Assembly (NCBI GenBank): GCA_903825305.1
Contig: CAIKAC010000005.1
Coordinates: 62,001-126,000 of the forward strand
Length of the DNA stretch: 64,000 nucleotides
Source of the DNA: an uncultured Actinomycetes bacterium
GTDB lineage: Bacteria > Actinomycetota > Acidimicrobiia > Acidimicrobiales > RAAP-2
Direction: 5' to 3'
Each line of letters starts with the position of its first letter. Within the stretch, counting starts at the first letter, position 1. Both the position numbers and the translations under genes were made by a program. Positions 52,199-60,034 of this stretch are shown here, piece by piece. The notes under the pieces are model-generated. The model did not search any database and had not been told where the DNA came from. It worked only from the letters and a program-made list of their open reading frames with translations.

Positions 52199-53149
52199 TT
52201 ACGAAGAAGCAGGCGGTGGCCACGCAAAGCCTGAAGTTTGAGCTTCAGCTATGACGAGCGCTTGCGTTCCATTCTGGCCGTAGCCCTGGTCTTGAAGTCG
52301 GCCATAGAGCTCTCGGGCATTGCTAAGACCTGCCAAGTGCAATCCCATACGCTCTGATTCAGCAATGGCGATGCCTAAGTCTTTGACAAAGTGATCAACG
52401 TAGAAACCGGGAGCAAAGTCACCACGCAAGACACGGGGCGCCAAATTCGAAAGGCTCCATGAGCCGGCTGCGCCAGGGGCTACTGAAGCCAAGACGGTTT
52501 CAAGATCGAGGCCCGCGCGCGCGGCATAAAGCAAACCCTCTGCCATTGCCACCATGGTTGAGGCCACGAGAATTTGATTCACCATCTTGGCGTGTTGGCC
52601 CGCACCATGATCACCTTGGCGCACGATGGTGGTGCCTAGTAATTCAAAACAAGGCCTGACGGCTTCCACAACGGATTCGGGACCTCCGATCATGATCGAG
52701 AGTGTCGCGTTTCGAGCACCAATGTCACCTCCCGACACGGGAGCGTCGAGGACGTGAATGGCTTGTTCCGCTGCAGCTTTGGCAACCTTGATGGCGAGTG
52801 CTGGCTCCGAGGTTGTCATGTCAACGACGATGGCGCCTGGGATAGCAGTGCTGAGCGCGCCATGCTCGCCTAAGAGCACCTCTTCAACGTCGTGGGGATA
52901 CCCCACCATGGAAAAGATGATGTCGGCTTGGTTCGCAACTTCTGCTGGTGAATCAACCCAGGACGCACCGAGCTCAAGGAGTTCGAGCGCCTTGGTTTTC
53001 GTCCTATTAGTAAGGGTGACGTGGTAACCACCGTCAAGGAGGTGCTTGACCATCGACGTACCCATTACGCCGGTGCCGATCCAGCCAATTCGAGTTGTAG
53101 TGGGGTCGGCACTAGTCACAGGTGTTTGCGGATCGATCACGGCGAGCAT
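52199..53149 (-). CDS. 3-hydroxyisobutyrate dehydrogenase family oxidoreductase
   Basis: NAD(P)-dependent beta-hydroxyacid dehydrogenase, 316 residues. The Rossmann motif is IGWIGTGVMGTSMVKHLLDGG, the substrate motif is DAPVSGGDIGARNATLSIMIGG, the catalytic Lys region is GAGQHAKMVNQ, and the late DHFVKDLGIAIAESE is typical of the 3-HIBADH/2-hydroxy-3-oxopropionate reductase group. Start ATG 53149 faces the TauE gene across a divergent gap. The exact substrate is uncertain within this family. Confidence 0.88.
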   Translation of the reverse strand: MLAVIDPQTPVTSADPTTTRIGWIGTGVMGTSMVKHLLDGGYHVTLTNRTKTKALELLELGASWVDSPAEVANQADIIFSMVGYPHDVEEVLLGEHGALSTAIPGAIVVDMTTSEPALAIKVAKAAAEQAIHVLDAPVSGGDIGARNATLSIMIGGPESVVEAVRPCFELLGTTIVRQGDHGAGQHAKMVNQILVASTMVAMAEGLLYAARAGLDLETVLASVAPGAAGSWSLSNLAPRVLRGDFAPGFYVDHFVKDLGIAIAESERMGLHLAGLSNARELYGRLQDQGYGQNGTQALVIAEAQTSGFAWPPPASS

Positions 53150-53275
53150 GTTAGGGCAACAGTGTCGAAGATGAACAGTAGGTTCTTGTCCTCACATTGA
53201 CCTAATTCTTCTATTTCGCCAATGTTGATTAAACTGGTCAAGATTTAGAAATTCAAGAAGCAAGGGACAGGCATC

Positions 53276-54199
53276 GTGAATATCAACCCGTACATCGTGC
53301 TTGGAAGCTCCATCGTGGGTTTCTTGGTGGGTCTAACCGGTGCAGGTGGAGGGGCGCTGATGACACCCATGCTCATCTTGCTCTTTGGGGTGAAACCATC
53401 AACAGCAATTTCGAGTGACCTCGTTGCTGCCGTCTTCATGCGACCCTTCGGCGCTGGGGTTCACATTGCAAAGAAGACGGTGAATTTTCGGCTTGTTGGC
53501 TGGATGGTGCTCGGGTCCGTTCCTATGGCGCTTGTGGGTTCTTACGTTTTGCACCTCATGGGACACGCGAAGACGTCGCAAACCAATATCGAACGAGCAC
53601 TCGGTGCAGCACTTCTCGTCGGCGCGGCTGCCATGGTCATTCGCTACTTCCTTGATCGTCGTTCCGGTCAACAACGCCGCAGTGTCGTTCACGAGATGAA
53701 GCTTCGACCGCTTCCTACCGTGGGTATAGGCATGGTGGGAGGTCTCATTGTTGGGATGACGTCCGTGGGTTCGGGATCTCTCATGATCGTGTTGTTGCTT
53801 TTCGTCTATCCCATGCTTGGAGCAAACCAATTAGTCGGCACTGATCTCACGCAAGCCGTACCACTCACTGCGGCCGCGGCGTTGGGAGCCTTGTTGTTTG
53901 GAAGCGTGCAATTTGCGGTCACGACGTCGATCATTCTTGGGAGTGTCCCCGCTGTCATTGTGGGTGCGTTTCTATCCTCGCGGGCGCCAGACAAATACAT
54001 TCGCCCCGTGATCACCTTTGTGATTTTCGCCTCAGGGCTCAAATACGCTGGCCTCGGCACTACCGCTCTTGGATGGGTGCTGTGTGTTGCGCTTGCAGGA
54101 TCAGCCATGTTTTGGCTCGTGAAGGTGCGGCCATGGCGTGGTGGCCAGGACCAAGACGGAGGCGTAGTTGACCATGACCTTGAGGACTATGAGATTTAG
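53276..54199 (+). CDS. TauE/SafE-type sulfite/organic anion exporter
   Basis: Polytopic membrane protein of 307 residues, about eight hydrophobic segments. The family signature GFLVGLTGAGGGALMTPML near the N-terminus recurs in the second half as GGLIVGMTSVGSGSLMIVLL. Members export sulfite, sulfoacetate or similar anions. GTG 53276 follows an AAGGGA site. A sulfoquinovose synthase lies 12 kb away, so a sulfur-compound link is possible but not shown by linkage. Confidence 0.85.
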   Translation: MNINPYIVLGSSIVGFLVGLTGAGGGALMTPMLILLFGVKPSTAISSDLVAAVFMRPFGAGVHIAKKTVNFRLVGWMVLGSVPMALVGSYVLHLMGHAKTSQTNIERALGAALLVGAAAMVIRYFLDRRSGQQRRSVVHEMKLRPLPTVGIGMVGGLIVGMTSVGSGSLMIVLLLFVYPMLGANQLVGTDLTQAVPLTAAAALGALLFGSVQFAVTTSIILGSVPAVIVGAFLSSRAPDKYIRPVITFVIFASGLKYAGLGTTALGWVLCVALAGSAMFWLVKVRPWRGGQDQDGGVVDHDLEDYEI

Positions 54200-54263
54200 T
54201 TTCGCTACTACTGGATGGTGAATCTTCAGTACGACTGAGTCCGAACCCTAAGGTGACAGGTAT

Positions 54264-55472
54264 ATGACCATCACCTCAGAAGTAACCAAACCACCTTTTG
54301 CAAAGGCCCTACTTCGCCGAGGGGTAGTCGCAGTCGCCTTGATTGGGCTCATGCTTATTCCCGCCATCATTTTGATGGCCATCACCCGCCAGCCGTCCGC
54401 AACATACGCCGCGATGGGCGGGCTCATTGGAGCCATTGCGGTAGTCGCTGGTGGGCGCCGAATTGGCGTGGTGACGTCCATCGTGTTGGGACTTCTGGCA
54501 CCCATTGCGATCATTACTGGATTAAGTCCGATCACCGGTGCCGCTGTCATGGCCATCATGACCCTGGCGGTAGGGAGGATGTCACGCTACGGACTTCACC
54601 GGGCTGTGTTTCTCGTTCCCGCCATGCTGGCATGGCCCATCCTGTCGCCAATTCCGTGGATTCCTAAGGGTGATCTCGCCAAACTCGATGCACTGTTGGC
54701 AAAACCCGGAGCGTCGCTGTCAGGCATCGTAGGTCACCTCCATGCCAGTGCTACCTCGGGTCACACGGGCCATTCACTCCAAGAGATCCTTATTCAACAG
54801 CGAATGGACACGACGTACTTGACCTGGGTGGCGTTGTTTTTCTTCATTGGTGCGATCATTCCCACGCTGCTTCTGCCTCTTGTCCTCCATCGAGCTCATG
54901 CACCGACATTGACGCCGCATTCAAGGCGAGAGGCGATGCCCTACACGATCACCATCACGGTTCTGACTGCAGTCGCAACCTATTACTTCCTTGATCACCC
55001 AAAGCAAGCGGCGGGTGCTTTCATGATCGCCACCATCTTGGTGCTCACGCAAGTAGGTATGGATATTGAGTGGAGCGTCACCCTCCAGCGAGTGCTCGGC
55101 ACGCTCGGAGGGTTATTCCTCACCTTTGGCGTTATGGCATTGATTGGTGCTAATTCCTTTACGCAAGTCTTTGGTATGCCGTTTCCCTTGAAGCTCTACA
55201 TCGTCGGCATTGTCTTTGGTATGGCTGCCATCATGTTGAAGTTCAATTCGAAACAGTGGCCCTATTACCTGCTCATGACGCCTACGACGGCGCTGCTCAA
55301 TGCTTATACGACGAGCCAAGTAATTTCTCTGGGCCGACAGCGCGTTACCGACAACCTGGTGGGCGCGGTACTGGTCATCCTGGCTGGACTGATTACCGTT
55401 GGTACCAATCGCTTCCTGAAGCAGCCAGCTGATGAGCATGCGGTCGTTGCCCCACCGGCCACACCTGCGTGA
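54264..55472 (+). CDS. FUSC-like membrane protein
   Basis: A 402-residue membrane protein with about 10 hydrophobic segments in two blocks separated by a hydrophilic loop (about 135-185). The second block contains VTLQRVLGTLGGLFLTFGVM and RVTDNLVGAVLVILAG, matching the paired R-x-x-x-T/N-L-x-G-x-L motifs of FUSC/aromatic-acid exporters. Substrate unknown; the call is from these local motifs and topology only. It follows the TauE gene by 64 bases on the same strand. Confidence 0.68.
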   Translation: MTITSEVTKPPFAKALLRRGVVAVALIGLMLIPAIILMAITRQPSATYAAMGGLIGAIAVVAGGRRIGVVTSIVLGLLAPIAIITGLSPITGAAVMAIMTLAVGRMSRYGLHRAVFLVPAMLAWPILSPIPWIPKGDLAKLDALLAKPGASLSGIVGHLHASATSGHTGHSLQEILIQQRMDTTYLTWVALFFFIGAIIPTLLLPLVLHRAHAPTLTPHSRREAMPYTITITVLTAVATYYFLDHPKQAAGAFMIATILVLTQVGMDIEWSVTLQRVLGTLGGLFLTFGVMALIGANSFTQVFGMPFPLKLYIVGIVFGMAAIMLKFNSKQWPYYLLMTPTTALLNAYTTSQVISLGRQRVTDNLVGAVLVILAGLITVGTNRFLKQPADEHAVVAPPATPA

Positions 55473-55546
55473 TCAATTTCGTCCAAGCACAAACCACGTA
55501 GCGAACTACTGCCTGAGGTGCTTACAGTTTTGAAAGGAAAAAGCAA

Positions 55547-56410
55547 ATGTGGGATGAAGCAGAGTTACCCGATCTCCATGGTCGCCATATCGTCATCACA
55601 GGAGCCAACAGTGGCATTGGCCGTAGTGCTGCGATCGCGCTAGCTCGAGCTGGTGCACGTCTGACCTTGGCAGTTCGTAACCTCGCAAAAGGTGAAGCCG
55701 TCGCATCAACACTTGGTGCCTCGGCAACGGTACGTCATTTGGACCTGGCGAGCTTGGTGTCAGTTCGAGCATTTGCCCAAGAGACAACCGAGCCGATCTC
55801 AATACTGATCGCCAATGCCGGAGTGATGGCGATTCCGCTACAGCGAACCGTCGATGGCTTCGAAATGCAAATGGGCACCAATCATCTCGGCCACTTCGCG
55901 CTTGTCAATTTGTTGCTTCCACACATTGAAGATCGAATTGTGGTGGTCTCTTCTGAGGTTCATCGACAAGGTCGCATTGATCTCGATGACCTGAATTGGG
56001 AGCACCGCCGCTATCGCCGGTGGGCGGCCTATGCCCAGTCGAAGTTGGCGAACCTTTTGTTCGTTCAAGAACTGGAACGACGCTTCCAAGCACAAGGCTC
56101 ATCGCTTCGGGCGATTGCGGTCCATCCTGGATACGCCGCCACGAACTTGCAGGGCCAAACGGGCAGTGCGGTGTTCTCATCAGTTGCTGGTATCGGGAAT
56201 CGTTTGCTCGCCCAGAGCGAACGAATGGGGGCGTTGCCAACGCTCTATGGCGCAACGATGGATGTAGTTGGTGGAAGTTACCTAGGGCCAGATGGATTTC
56301 TTAACTTGCGGGGTTTTCCAGCAATAGGTGCGCCTTCAAAGAAGGCGCATGACCCACTCGTTGCGCAGCAACTATGGGAGTTATCGGCGAAAATTACCGG
56401 AATCGCTTGA
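55547..56410 (+). CDS. SDR oxidoreductase, retinol-dehydrogenase-like
   Basis: Short-chain dehydrogenase of 287 residues. The NADP-binding motif is VITGANSGIGRSAAIALARAGA with a following Arg/Lys-rich loop (AVRNLAKGE). NNAG is replaced by IANAGVMAIP. The catalytic Ser (VVVSSEVH) and YAQSK (Tyr-x3-Lys) are present, as is a lengthened C-terminal substrate region (YLGPDGFLNLRGFP). It resembles the WWOX/retinol dehydrogenase-type subgroup. It starts with an ATG after GAAAGGAAAAAG. Substrate unknown. Confidence 0.86.
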   Translation: MWDEAELPDLHGRHIVITGANSGIGRSAAIALARAGARLTLAVRNLAKGEAVASTLGASATVRHLDLASLVSVRAFAQETTEPISILIANAGVMAIPLQRTVDGFEMQMGTNHLGHFALVNLLLPHIEDRIVVVSSEVHRQGRIDLDDLNWEHRRYRRWAAYAQSKLANLLFVQELERRFQAQGSSLRAIAVHPGYAATNLQGQTGSAVFSSVAGIGNRLLAQSERMGALPTLYGATMDVVGGSYLGPDGFLNLRGFPAIGAPSKKAHDPLVAQQLWELSAKITGIA

Positions 56411-56477
56411 TTCTCCGTAGCGTTCGGTCTCGGCTCAGCCTTGGTGGCTTGGGAACATCATGGTTGGCACTCATGGC

Positions 56478-57029
56478 CTACGTATCAGAAACTTCGTTTC
56501 GAATCTTGAGTAGTTCTTTCACTCGTTCGTCTTCGAGACCAAGATGCTCGACGAGTATTCCGAGCACGTAGCTCACGTCAATCTGCTTTGCTCTCATCAT
56601 TGCTTCGATGTCAGCCCAATCTTTGCGGCGGTTGTAGAAACATTTAAATACGGCAAGATCGTCACAACACAAGAAGGGGAGCTGTCGTTCTGCGATCGTA
56701 TGGTTCGTGGTCCTGATAACGAGGTCCTTGTGGAAGTTGGTGGTGTTGAAAAAAACATCAACAGGAATGTCTTCGTAGAAGAGTCGGTGCTGGCCCTCCT
56801 TAACCAGAATTGCGTGATCGTGCTCGTTGACCGTGATGCCGGTTGGCAAAGCAGACAGAACAAGGTCAAGGTCGGCAATGGGCGTAAAGACATTGAGATC
56901 AATATCGATCGTTGTTCGGGGTTCACCCGTACACCACATCAGCGCAAGCGCACCACCAAAGGCATGGGGAATCTCGGCGCTAGACAAGCAATCATGAAGT
57001 TCGACGATGGTCGCTAAGAGTTCTCTCAT
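56478..57029 (-). CDS. Nucleotidyltransferase-fold protein, possible toxin of a TA-like pair
   Basis: A 183-residue protein of the minimal nucleotidyltransferase superfamily (AbiEii/MenT-like). The GG-x-A-L-x6 segment (PHAFGGALALMW) is followed by RTTIDIDLNVFTP with the DxD metal pair, and further on YEDIPVDVFF supplies a third acidic residue. A helical C-terminal half follows. Its ATG overlaps the stop of the XRE regulator gene as ATGA. Such pairs act as toxin-antitoxin or phage-defence modules in other bacteria; that role here is inference. Confidence 0.75.
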   Translation of the reverse strand: MRELLATIVELHDCLSSAEIPHAFGGALALMWCTGEPRTTIDIDLNVFTPIADLDLVLSALPTGITVNEHDHAILVKEGQHRLFYEDIPVDVFFNTTNFHKDLVIRTTNHTIAERQLPFLCCDDLAVFKCFYNRRKDWADIEAMMRAKQIDVSYVLGILVEHLGLEDERVKELLKIRNEVSDT

Positions 57030-57340
57030 TGCTTCACCATGTCGGCGAGGAGTGGATAGTGAAGGGAACCAGGGCGTTGGCGAGGTACTTGGTCAGCGAA
57101 TCGGAGTAACTGTTCTATCTCCGTGATCCGCGTCTCATCGAAGGATTGTTTGTGCAAGCTCACGATGAGCCGGTTACCCGTCGCATTGATGATGCGATTC
57201 AAGGTTGAAAACGAGGGAATCGAGGTTCCCGCTTCATAGGCGGAAAGCGTTGACGCTGACGTGCCGGCAAGCCGGGCTGTGGCCCTCACTGATAGGCCGG
57301 CTCGCTGACGAGCAGTTTTCAGGATGAGTGAAGCTTCCAC
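57026..57340 (-). CDS. XRE-family HTH regulator, possible antitoxin
   Basis: A 104-residue protein with an N-terminal lambda-repressor-like helix-turn-helix (about 8-60: TARQRAGLSVRATARLAGTSASTLSAYEAG). A short helical C-terminal part may bind the partner enzyme. It starts with GTG 57340, and no ribosome-binding site is visible, because a 26-bp palindrome begins 4 bases upstream. Translation is probably leaderless. It is followed, with ATGA overlap, by the nucleotidyltransferase gene. Confidence 0.8.
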   Translation of the reverse strand: MEASLILKTARQRAGLSVRATARLAGTSASTLSAYEAGTSIPSFSTLNRIINATGNRLIVSLHKQSFDETRITEIEQLLRFADQVPRQRPGSLHYPLLADMVKQ

Positions 57341-57344
57341 GATT

Positions 57345-57370
57345 AAATGATACCAAATTTGGTATCATTT
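57345..57370 (-). promoter_or_regulatory. 26-bp perfect palindromic operator of the XRE/nucleotidyltransferase operon
   Basis: Arms of 13 bases, AAATGATACCAAA (57345-57357) and its exact reverse complement (57358-57370), abut without spacer. On the minus strand the palindrome contains TATCAT, which could be the -10 element about 6 bases before the GTG start. The XRE protein most likely binds here and represses its own operon. Palindrome seen directly; function inferred. Confidence 0.88.
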
Positions 57371-57478
57371 TTTGACGAATTTTCGCGCTGTCGCGTTGTG
57401 GCCTAGGAAATTTTCGTGCCAACTGACCTCACGGGACGAGTTGAGACGACCGGGCAATCTGAGGAGTTTAAGAAAAGG

Positions 57479-57552
57479 TGGAGCGGGCGACGGGAATCGA
57501 ACCCGCGTATTCAGCTTGGGAAGCTGATGTTCTGCCATTGAACTACGCCCGC
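57479..57552 (-). tRNA. glyT: tRNA-Gly (anticodon CCC)
   Basis: On the minus strand the sequence starts GCGGGCGTAGTTCAATGGCA, has anticodon stem TCAGC/GCTGA around loop TTCCCAA (anticodon CCC), T-arm CGGGTTCGATTCCCG, and acceptor end CGCCCGC with discriminator T and an encoded CCA (57481-57479). All four arms are intact. It reads codon GGG. Confidence 0.95.
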
Positions 57553-57597
57553 GAAGGACTCCTACCCTACAAGAGGAAGCTGGGGCTCTTCCAATGC

Positions 57598-58596
57598 CTA
57601 GGGCAGCGTCGTCGTCGGACCAGAGGTGGTCGTCGAACTCGTGGTCGAACTTGTCGATGAGGTCGGGGGTTGCGTTGTCGTCGTGGTTGGTGGGTGGGCC
57701 TTGATGTACGAGGCCACTTCTCGCTCAATGGTGAGGGCAATGTTCCCAGCACTTGCCAGCACGTCATTGCCATGAGCGCCAAAGACGGCAACGTAGACCG
57801 GGGTGGCAATCTTTCCTACGTGAGGCAGAACCAACATGACATCACAGCCACCTGCGGTATCGGTGGTGCCGGTCTTGACCCCGATGATGCCGTAGTGGCC
57901 CAGCATGGGCGTCCACGTAGCCACCGATCCATCGATCGGCACGGCAACCGATGTCATCGCGGCGATTTTTGCCAAGAGTGGGTAGGTCTCAAGTTTTTGC
58001 GCGACGATGAGTTGGTCGGCAGGTGTCGAGGTGTCTCCATCGTTAAGACCATGGGGATCGACATAGTGGGTGTGATTCATCCCTAGGACTCTGGCTTCTT
58101 GATTCATGTCCCACACGAAACTGCTCAACCGCATGCCGGTGAGTTCACTCAACATGACAGCGAAATTGTTGGCAGATCGAATGAGGAGCCCTTCGAGCAA
58201 CAAATGTTCTGAAAGCTGCTCGCCAACACGAACGGTGATGGTTACCCCGCCAACTTTGGCAATGGCCTTCGTGAGTTTCACATCAGCAGCCGTGACCGTC
58301 CATGAAGGCCCAGTGCCACTAGTGCCAAGGGGGAGGTGCTGTTCCACGACCACAGCCGTCATCATTTTGGTCAGACTTGCGATGGCCACGGGGGCGCTGT
58401 GAAAGTTGGTTTGAAAATAACCTTCAGACGGCACTGCGTAGGCAGCGGGTAATCCTTGAGGCCAGGTTGGGTGGGAAATCGTTGAAGGAGTTGCTGATCT
58501 CGGCGACGATGCGGTGGCAGCAATAGCCGGCAGGCTCGCCACTGCCCCGACGCCTAGTGCAAGGCTGGCAAAGAGCGCGGCGGTGCGAGAACCCAT
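57598..58596 (-). CDS. D-alanyl-D-alanine carboxypeptidase family protein (S11), copy 2
   Basis: Secreted penicillin-binding serine peptidase, 332 residues, with a cleavable-looking signal (TAALFASLALGVGAVASLPAIAATA). The motifs are SLTK (VAIASLTKMMTAVVVEQ), SAN (RSANNFAVML) and KTG (GVKTGTTD). A 30-residue Thr/Ser/Pro tail (TTTTTQPPTSSTSSTTSSTT) ends the protein, probably glycosylated or wall-associated. It shares much of its sequence with the copy at 47-48 kb (for example HLPLGT/MN.GP.WTVT and ADQ blocks), so the two arose by duplication. Confidence 0.9.
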   Translation of the reverse strand: MGSRTAALFASLALGVGAVASLPAIAATASSPRSATPSTISHPTWPQGLPAAYAVPSEGYFQTNFHSAPVAIASLTKMMTAVVVEQHLPLGTSGTGPSWTVTAADVKLTKAIAKVGGVTITVRVGEQLSEHLLLEGLLIRSANNFAVMLSELTGMRLSSFVWDMNQEARVLGMNHTHYVDPHGLNDGDTSTPADQLIVAQKLETYPLLAKIAAMTSVAVPIDGSVATWTPMLGHYGIIGVKTGTTDTAGGCDVMLVLPHVGKIATPVYVAVFGAHGNDVLASAGNIALTIEREVASYIKAHPPTTTTTQPPTSSTSSTTSSTTTSGPTTTLP

Positions 58597-58613
58597 GGGA
58601 TCTATGGTGCCAC

Positions 58614-58651
58614 CTTCCTGAGAGACCCCACGTGCGGTCTCTCAGGAAGGA
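58614..58651 (-). terminator. Stem-loop after the secreted-protein gene
   Basis: A 15-bp perfect stem CCTTCCTGAGAGACC (58614-58628) / GGTCTCTCAGGAAGG (58637-58651) with an 8-base loop lies 14 bases beyond the stop of the gene that ends at 58666. The downstream bases (TGGCACCATAG) have no T-run, so it may act as a Rho-assisted terminator or mRNA stabiliser rather than a classical terminator. Confidence 0.7.
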
Positions 58652-58665
58652 ATCAGCACCGGTGT

Positions 58666-59250
58666 TTAGTAGTTGTTTTCGGTGAAGTGAATGAAGTTGG
58701 TGAGCGCGGCTGAGGGCTTGGCTGATGCCGGGTTCACAAAGGTCAAGAAGATGTAGTTCCCAGCCACCCAAGCATCGAGGCGAATGCTGCCGGCCTTGAT
58801 CATGGAGCCCACGCCGTCTTCCTTACCGTTACCGAAGTCAAGGTAGTCATTCACGCCAGCGACCGGAGTCTTGGTCATAGCTCCCGCTGATTGGGCGACG
58901 AGGTACTTCATGTAGGCGGTAGCACCCGTGGTCTTGAGCTTGGCCTCGGCGGAGAGTTTCTTGATGTCACTGGGGCTTACACACGAAACCACGATGGAGG
59001 ATTTGCCGAAGTCTCGAGTTTGGCCCAAGGCGTTGGCTTCGTTCTTGGAGGGATTGGCGTAGTTGTAGTTCGTGACGACCGGGCCGGTGGCTTTGGTGAA
59101 ACCTTCTGAAACCACCAAGCTCTTGGTGATGGAGCCACAGGTGGCCATCATCGATGAGGCCGAGCTGGGCGTGGCTTGGGCCGCCAAAACGCCGACTGAT
59201 GGGGCAATGAGGGCGCCGGAGACGGCGAGAGCAGTGAGGGTGCGCTTCAT
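58666..59250 (-). CDS. Secreted protein of unknown function
   Basis: A 194-residue exported protein: the signal peptide (KRTLTALAVSGALIAPSVGVLAAQA) is preceded by a clear AAGGAG site and ATG 59250. The mature part contains two Cys residues (MATCGSITKS and VVSCVSPSD) likely disulfide-bonded, several Tyr/Asn-rich strands, and ends IHFTENNY. It resembles small wall- or medium-exposed actinobacterial proteins, but no family is recognised. A strong hairpin follows the stop. Confidence 0.78.
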   Translation of the reverse strand: MKRTLTALAVSGALIAPSVGVLAAQATPSSASSMMATCGSITKSLVVSEGFTKATGPVVTNYNYANPSKNEANALGQTRDFGKSSIVVSCVSPSDIKKLSAEAKLKTTGATAYMKYLVAQSAGAMTKTPVAGVNDYLDFGNGKEDGVGSMIKAGSIRLDAWVAGNYIFLTFVNPASAKPSAALTNFIHFTENNY

Positions 59251-59439
59251 GGATAACTCCTTGGTGAGAAATGTTCGGGGACTCAATAGTAAAGAGGTCA
59301 GGGGCTAAATCGGCAGTCGGGACATAAGAAGATCATGAAAATGTGGGGACGAGCAATGCAAGGTCAGCGACCGCGTTGTGGAGAGGGCTGAGGTGAGGCT
59401 TCCCAAGGACTTGCGCTCGGGGCACTATCGTTAAACGCA

Positions 59440-60012
59440 ATGGTGCTCTCAGACCGATCAATCAAAGAAGCGCTCGATGCAGGACGGATCGTTATTGACC
59501 CGCTTGGAGACGGCGCGATTCAGCCGTCCTCGGTAGATGTCCACGTGGACCAGTTCTTCCGAGTGTTCCGCAATCACACGGCACGCGTGATTGACGTCAA
59601 GGAAGATCAAGAGGATCTCACCGAACTCGTTGATGTGGGTTCCGAAACGCCCTTTATCTTGCACCCCGGTGAATTTGTGTTGGGATCAACGCTTGAGCGC
59701 GTTGCCATCAGTGACGATCTCGTCGGTCGCATTGAGGGAAAGAGCTCCCTTGGTCGACTCGGTCTCTTGATCCACACCACGGCTGGCTTTGTTGATGCGG
59801 GCTGGGATGGATACCTCACCTTGGAGTTCTCCAACGTGGCCAATCTGCCCATCACCATTTACCCCGGCATGAAGATCGGCCAAATCAGTTTCTTTGAAAT
59901 GTCCACTCCTGCGGATCGCCCCTACGGCGCTTCAGGTTTGAACTCGAAGTACAAGGGTCAACGTGGTCCAACCCCAAGTCGTTACGTCGACAACTTTCGC
60001 GCTACGAAGTAA
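59440..60012 (+). CDS. dcd: dCTP deaminase (possibly dUMP-forming)
   Basis: Deaminates dCTP toward dUTP/dUMP for thymidylate synthesis. The 190-residue product has LSDRSIKEALDAGRIVIDPL, the GDGAIQPSSVDVHVD block, FVLGSTLERVAI, the catalytic-site segment RIEGKSSLGRLGL, TTAGFVDAGWDGYLTLEFSNVAN and the terminal KYKGQRGPTPSR. Length and sequence are very like the mycobacterial Dcd, which is bifunctional and makes dUMP directly, so that activity is plausible. Confidence 0.94.
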   Translation: MVLSDRSIKEALDAGRIVIDPLGDGAIQPSSVDVHVDQFFRVFRNHTARVIDVKEDQEDLTELVDVGSETPFILHPGEFVLGSTLERVAISDDLVGRIEGKSSLGRLGLLIHTTAGFVDAGWDGYLTLEFSNVANLPITIYPGMKIGQISFFEMSTPADRPYGASGLNSKYKGQRGPTPSRYVDNFRATK

Positions 60013-60034
60013 CTAACTCATAAGAGGAGCAAGC

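Noticed and set aside
57478-57660. 60-residue plus-strand ORF starting MERATGIEPA
   Set aside because: It is the well-known false ORF on the opposite strand of a tRNA gene; the tRNA-Gly explains the bases.
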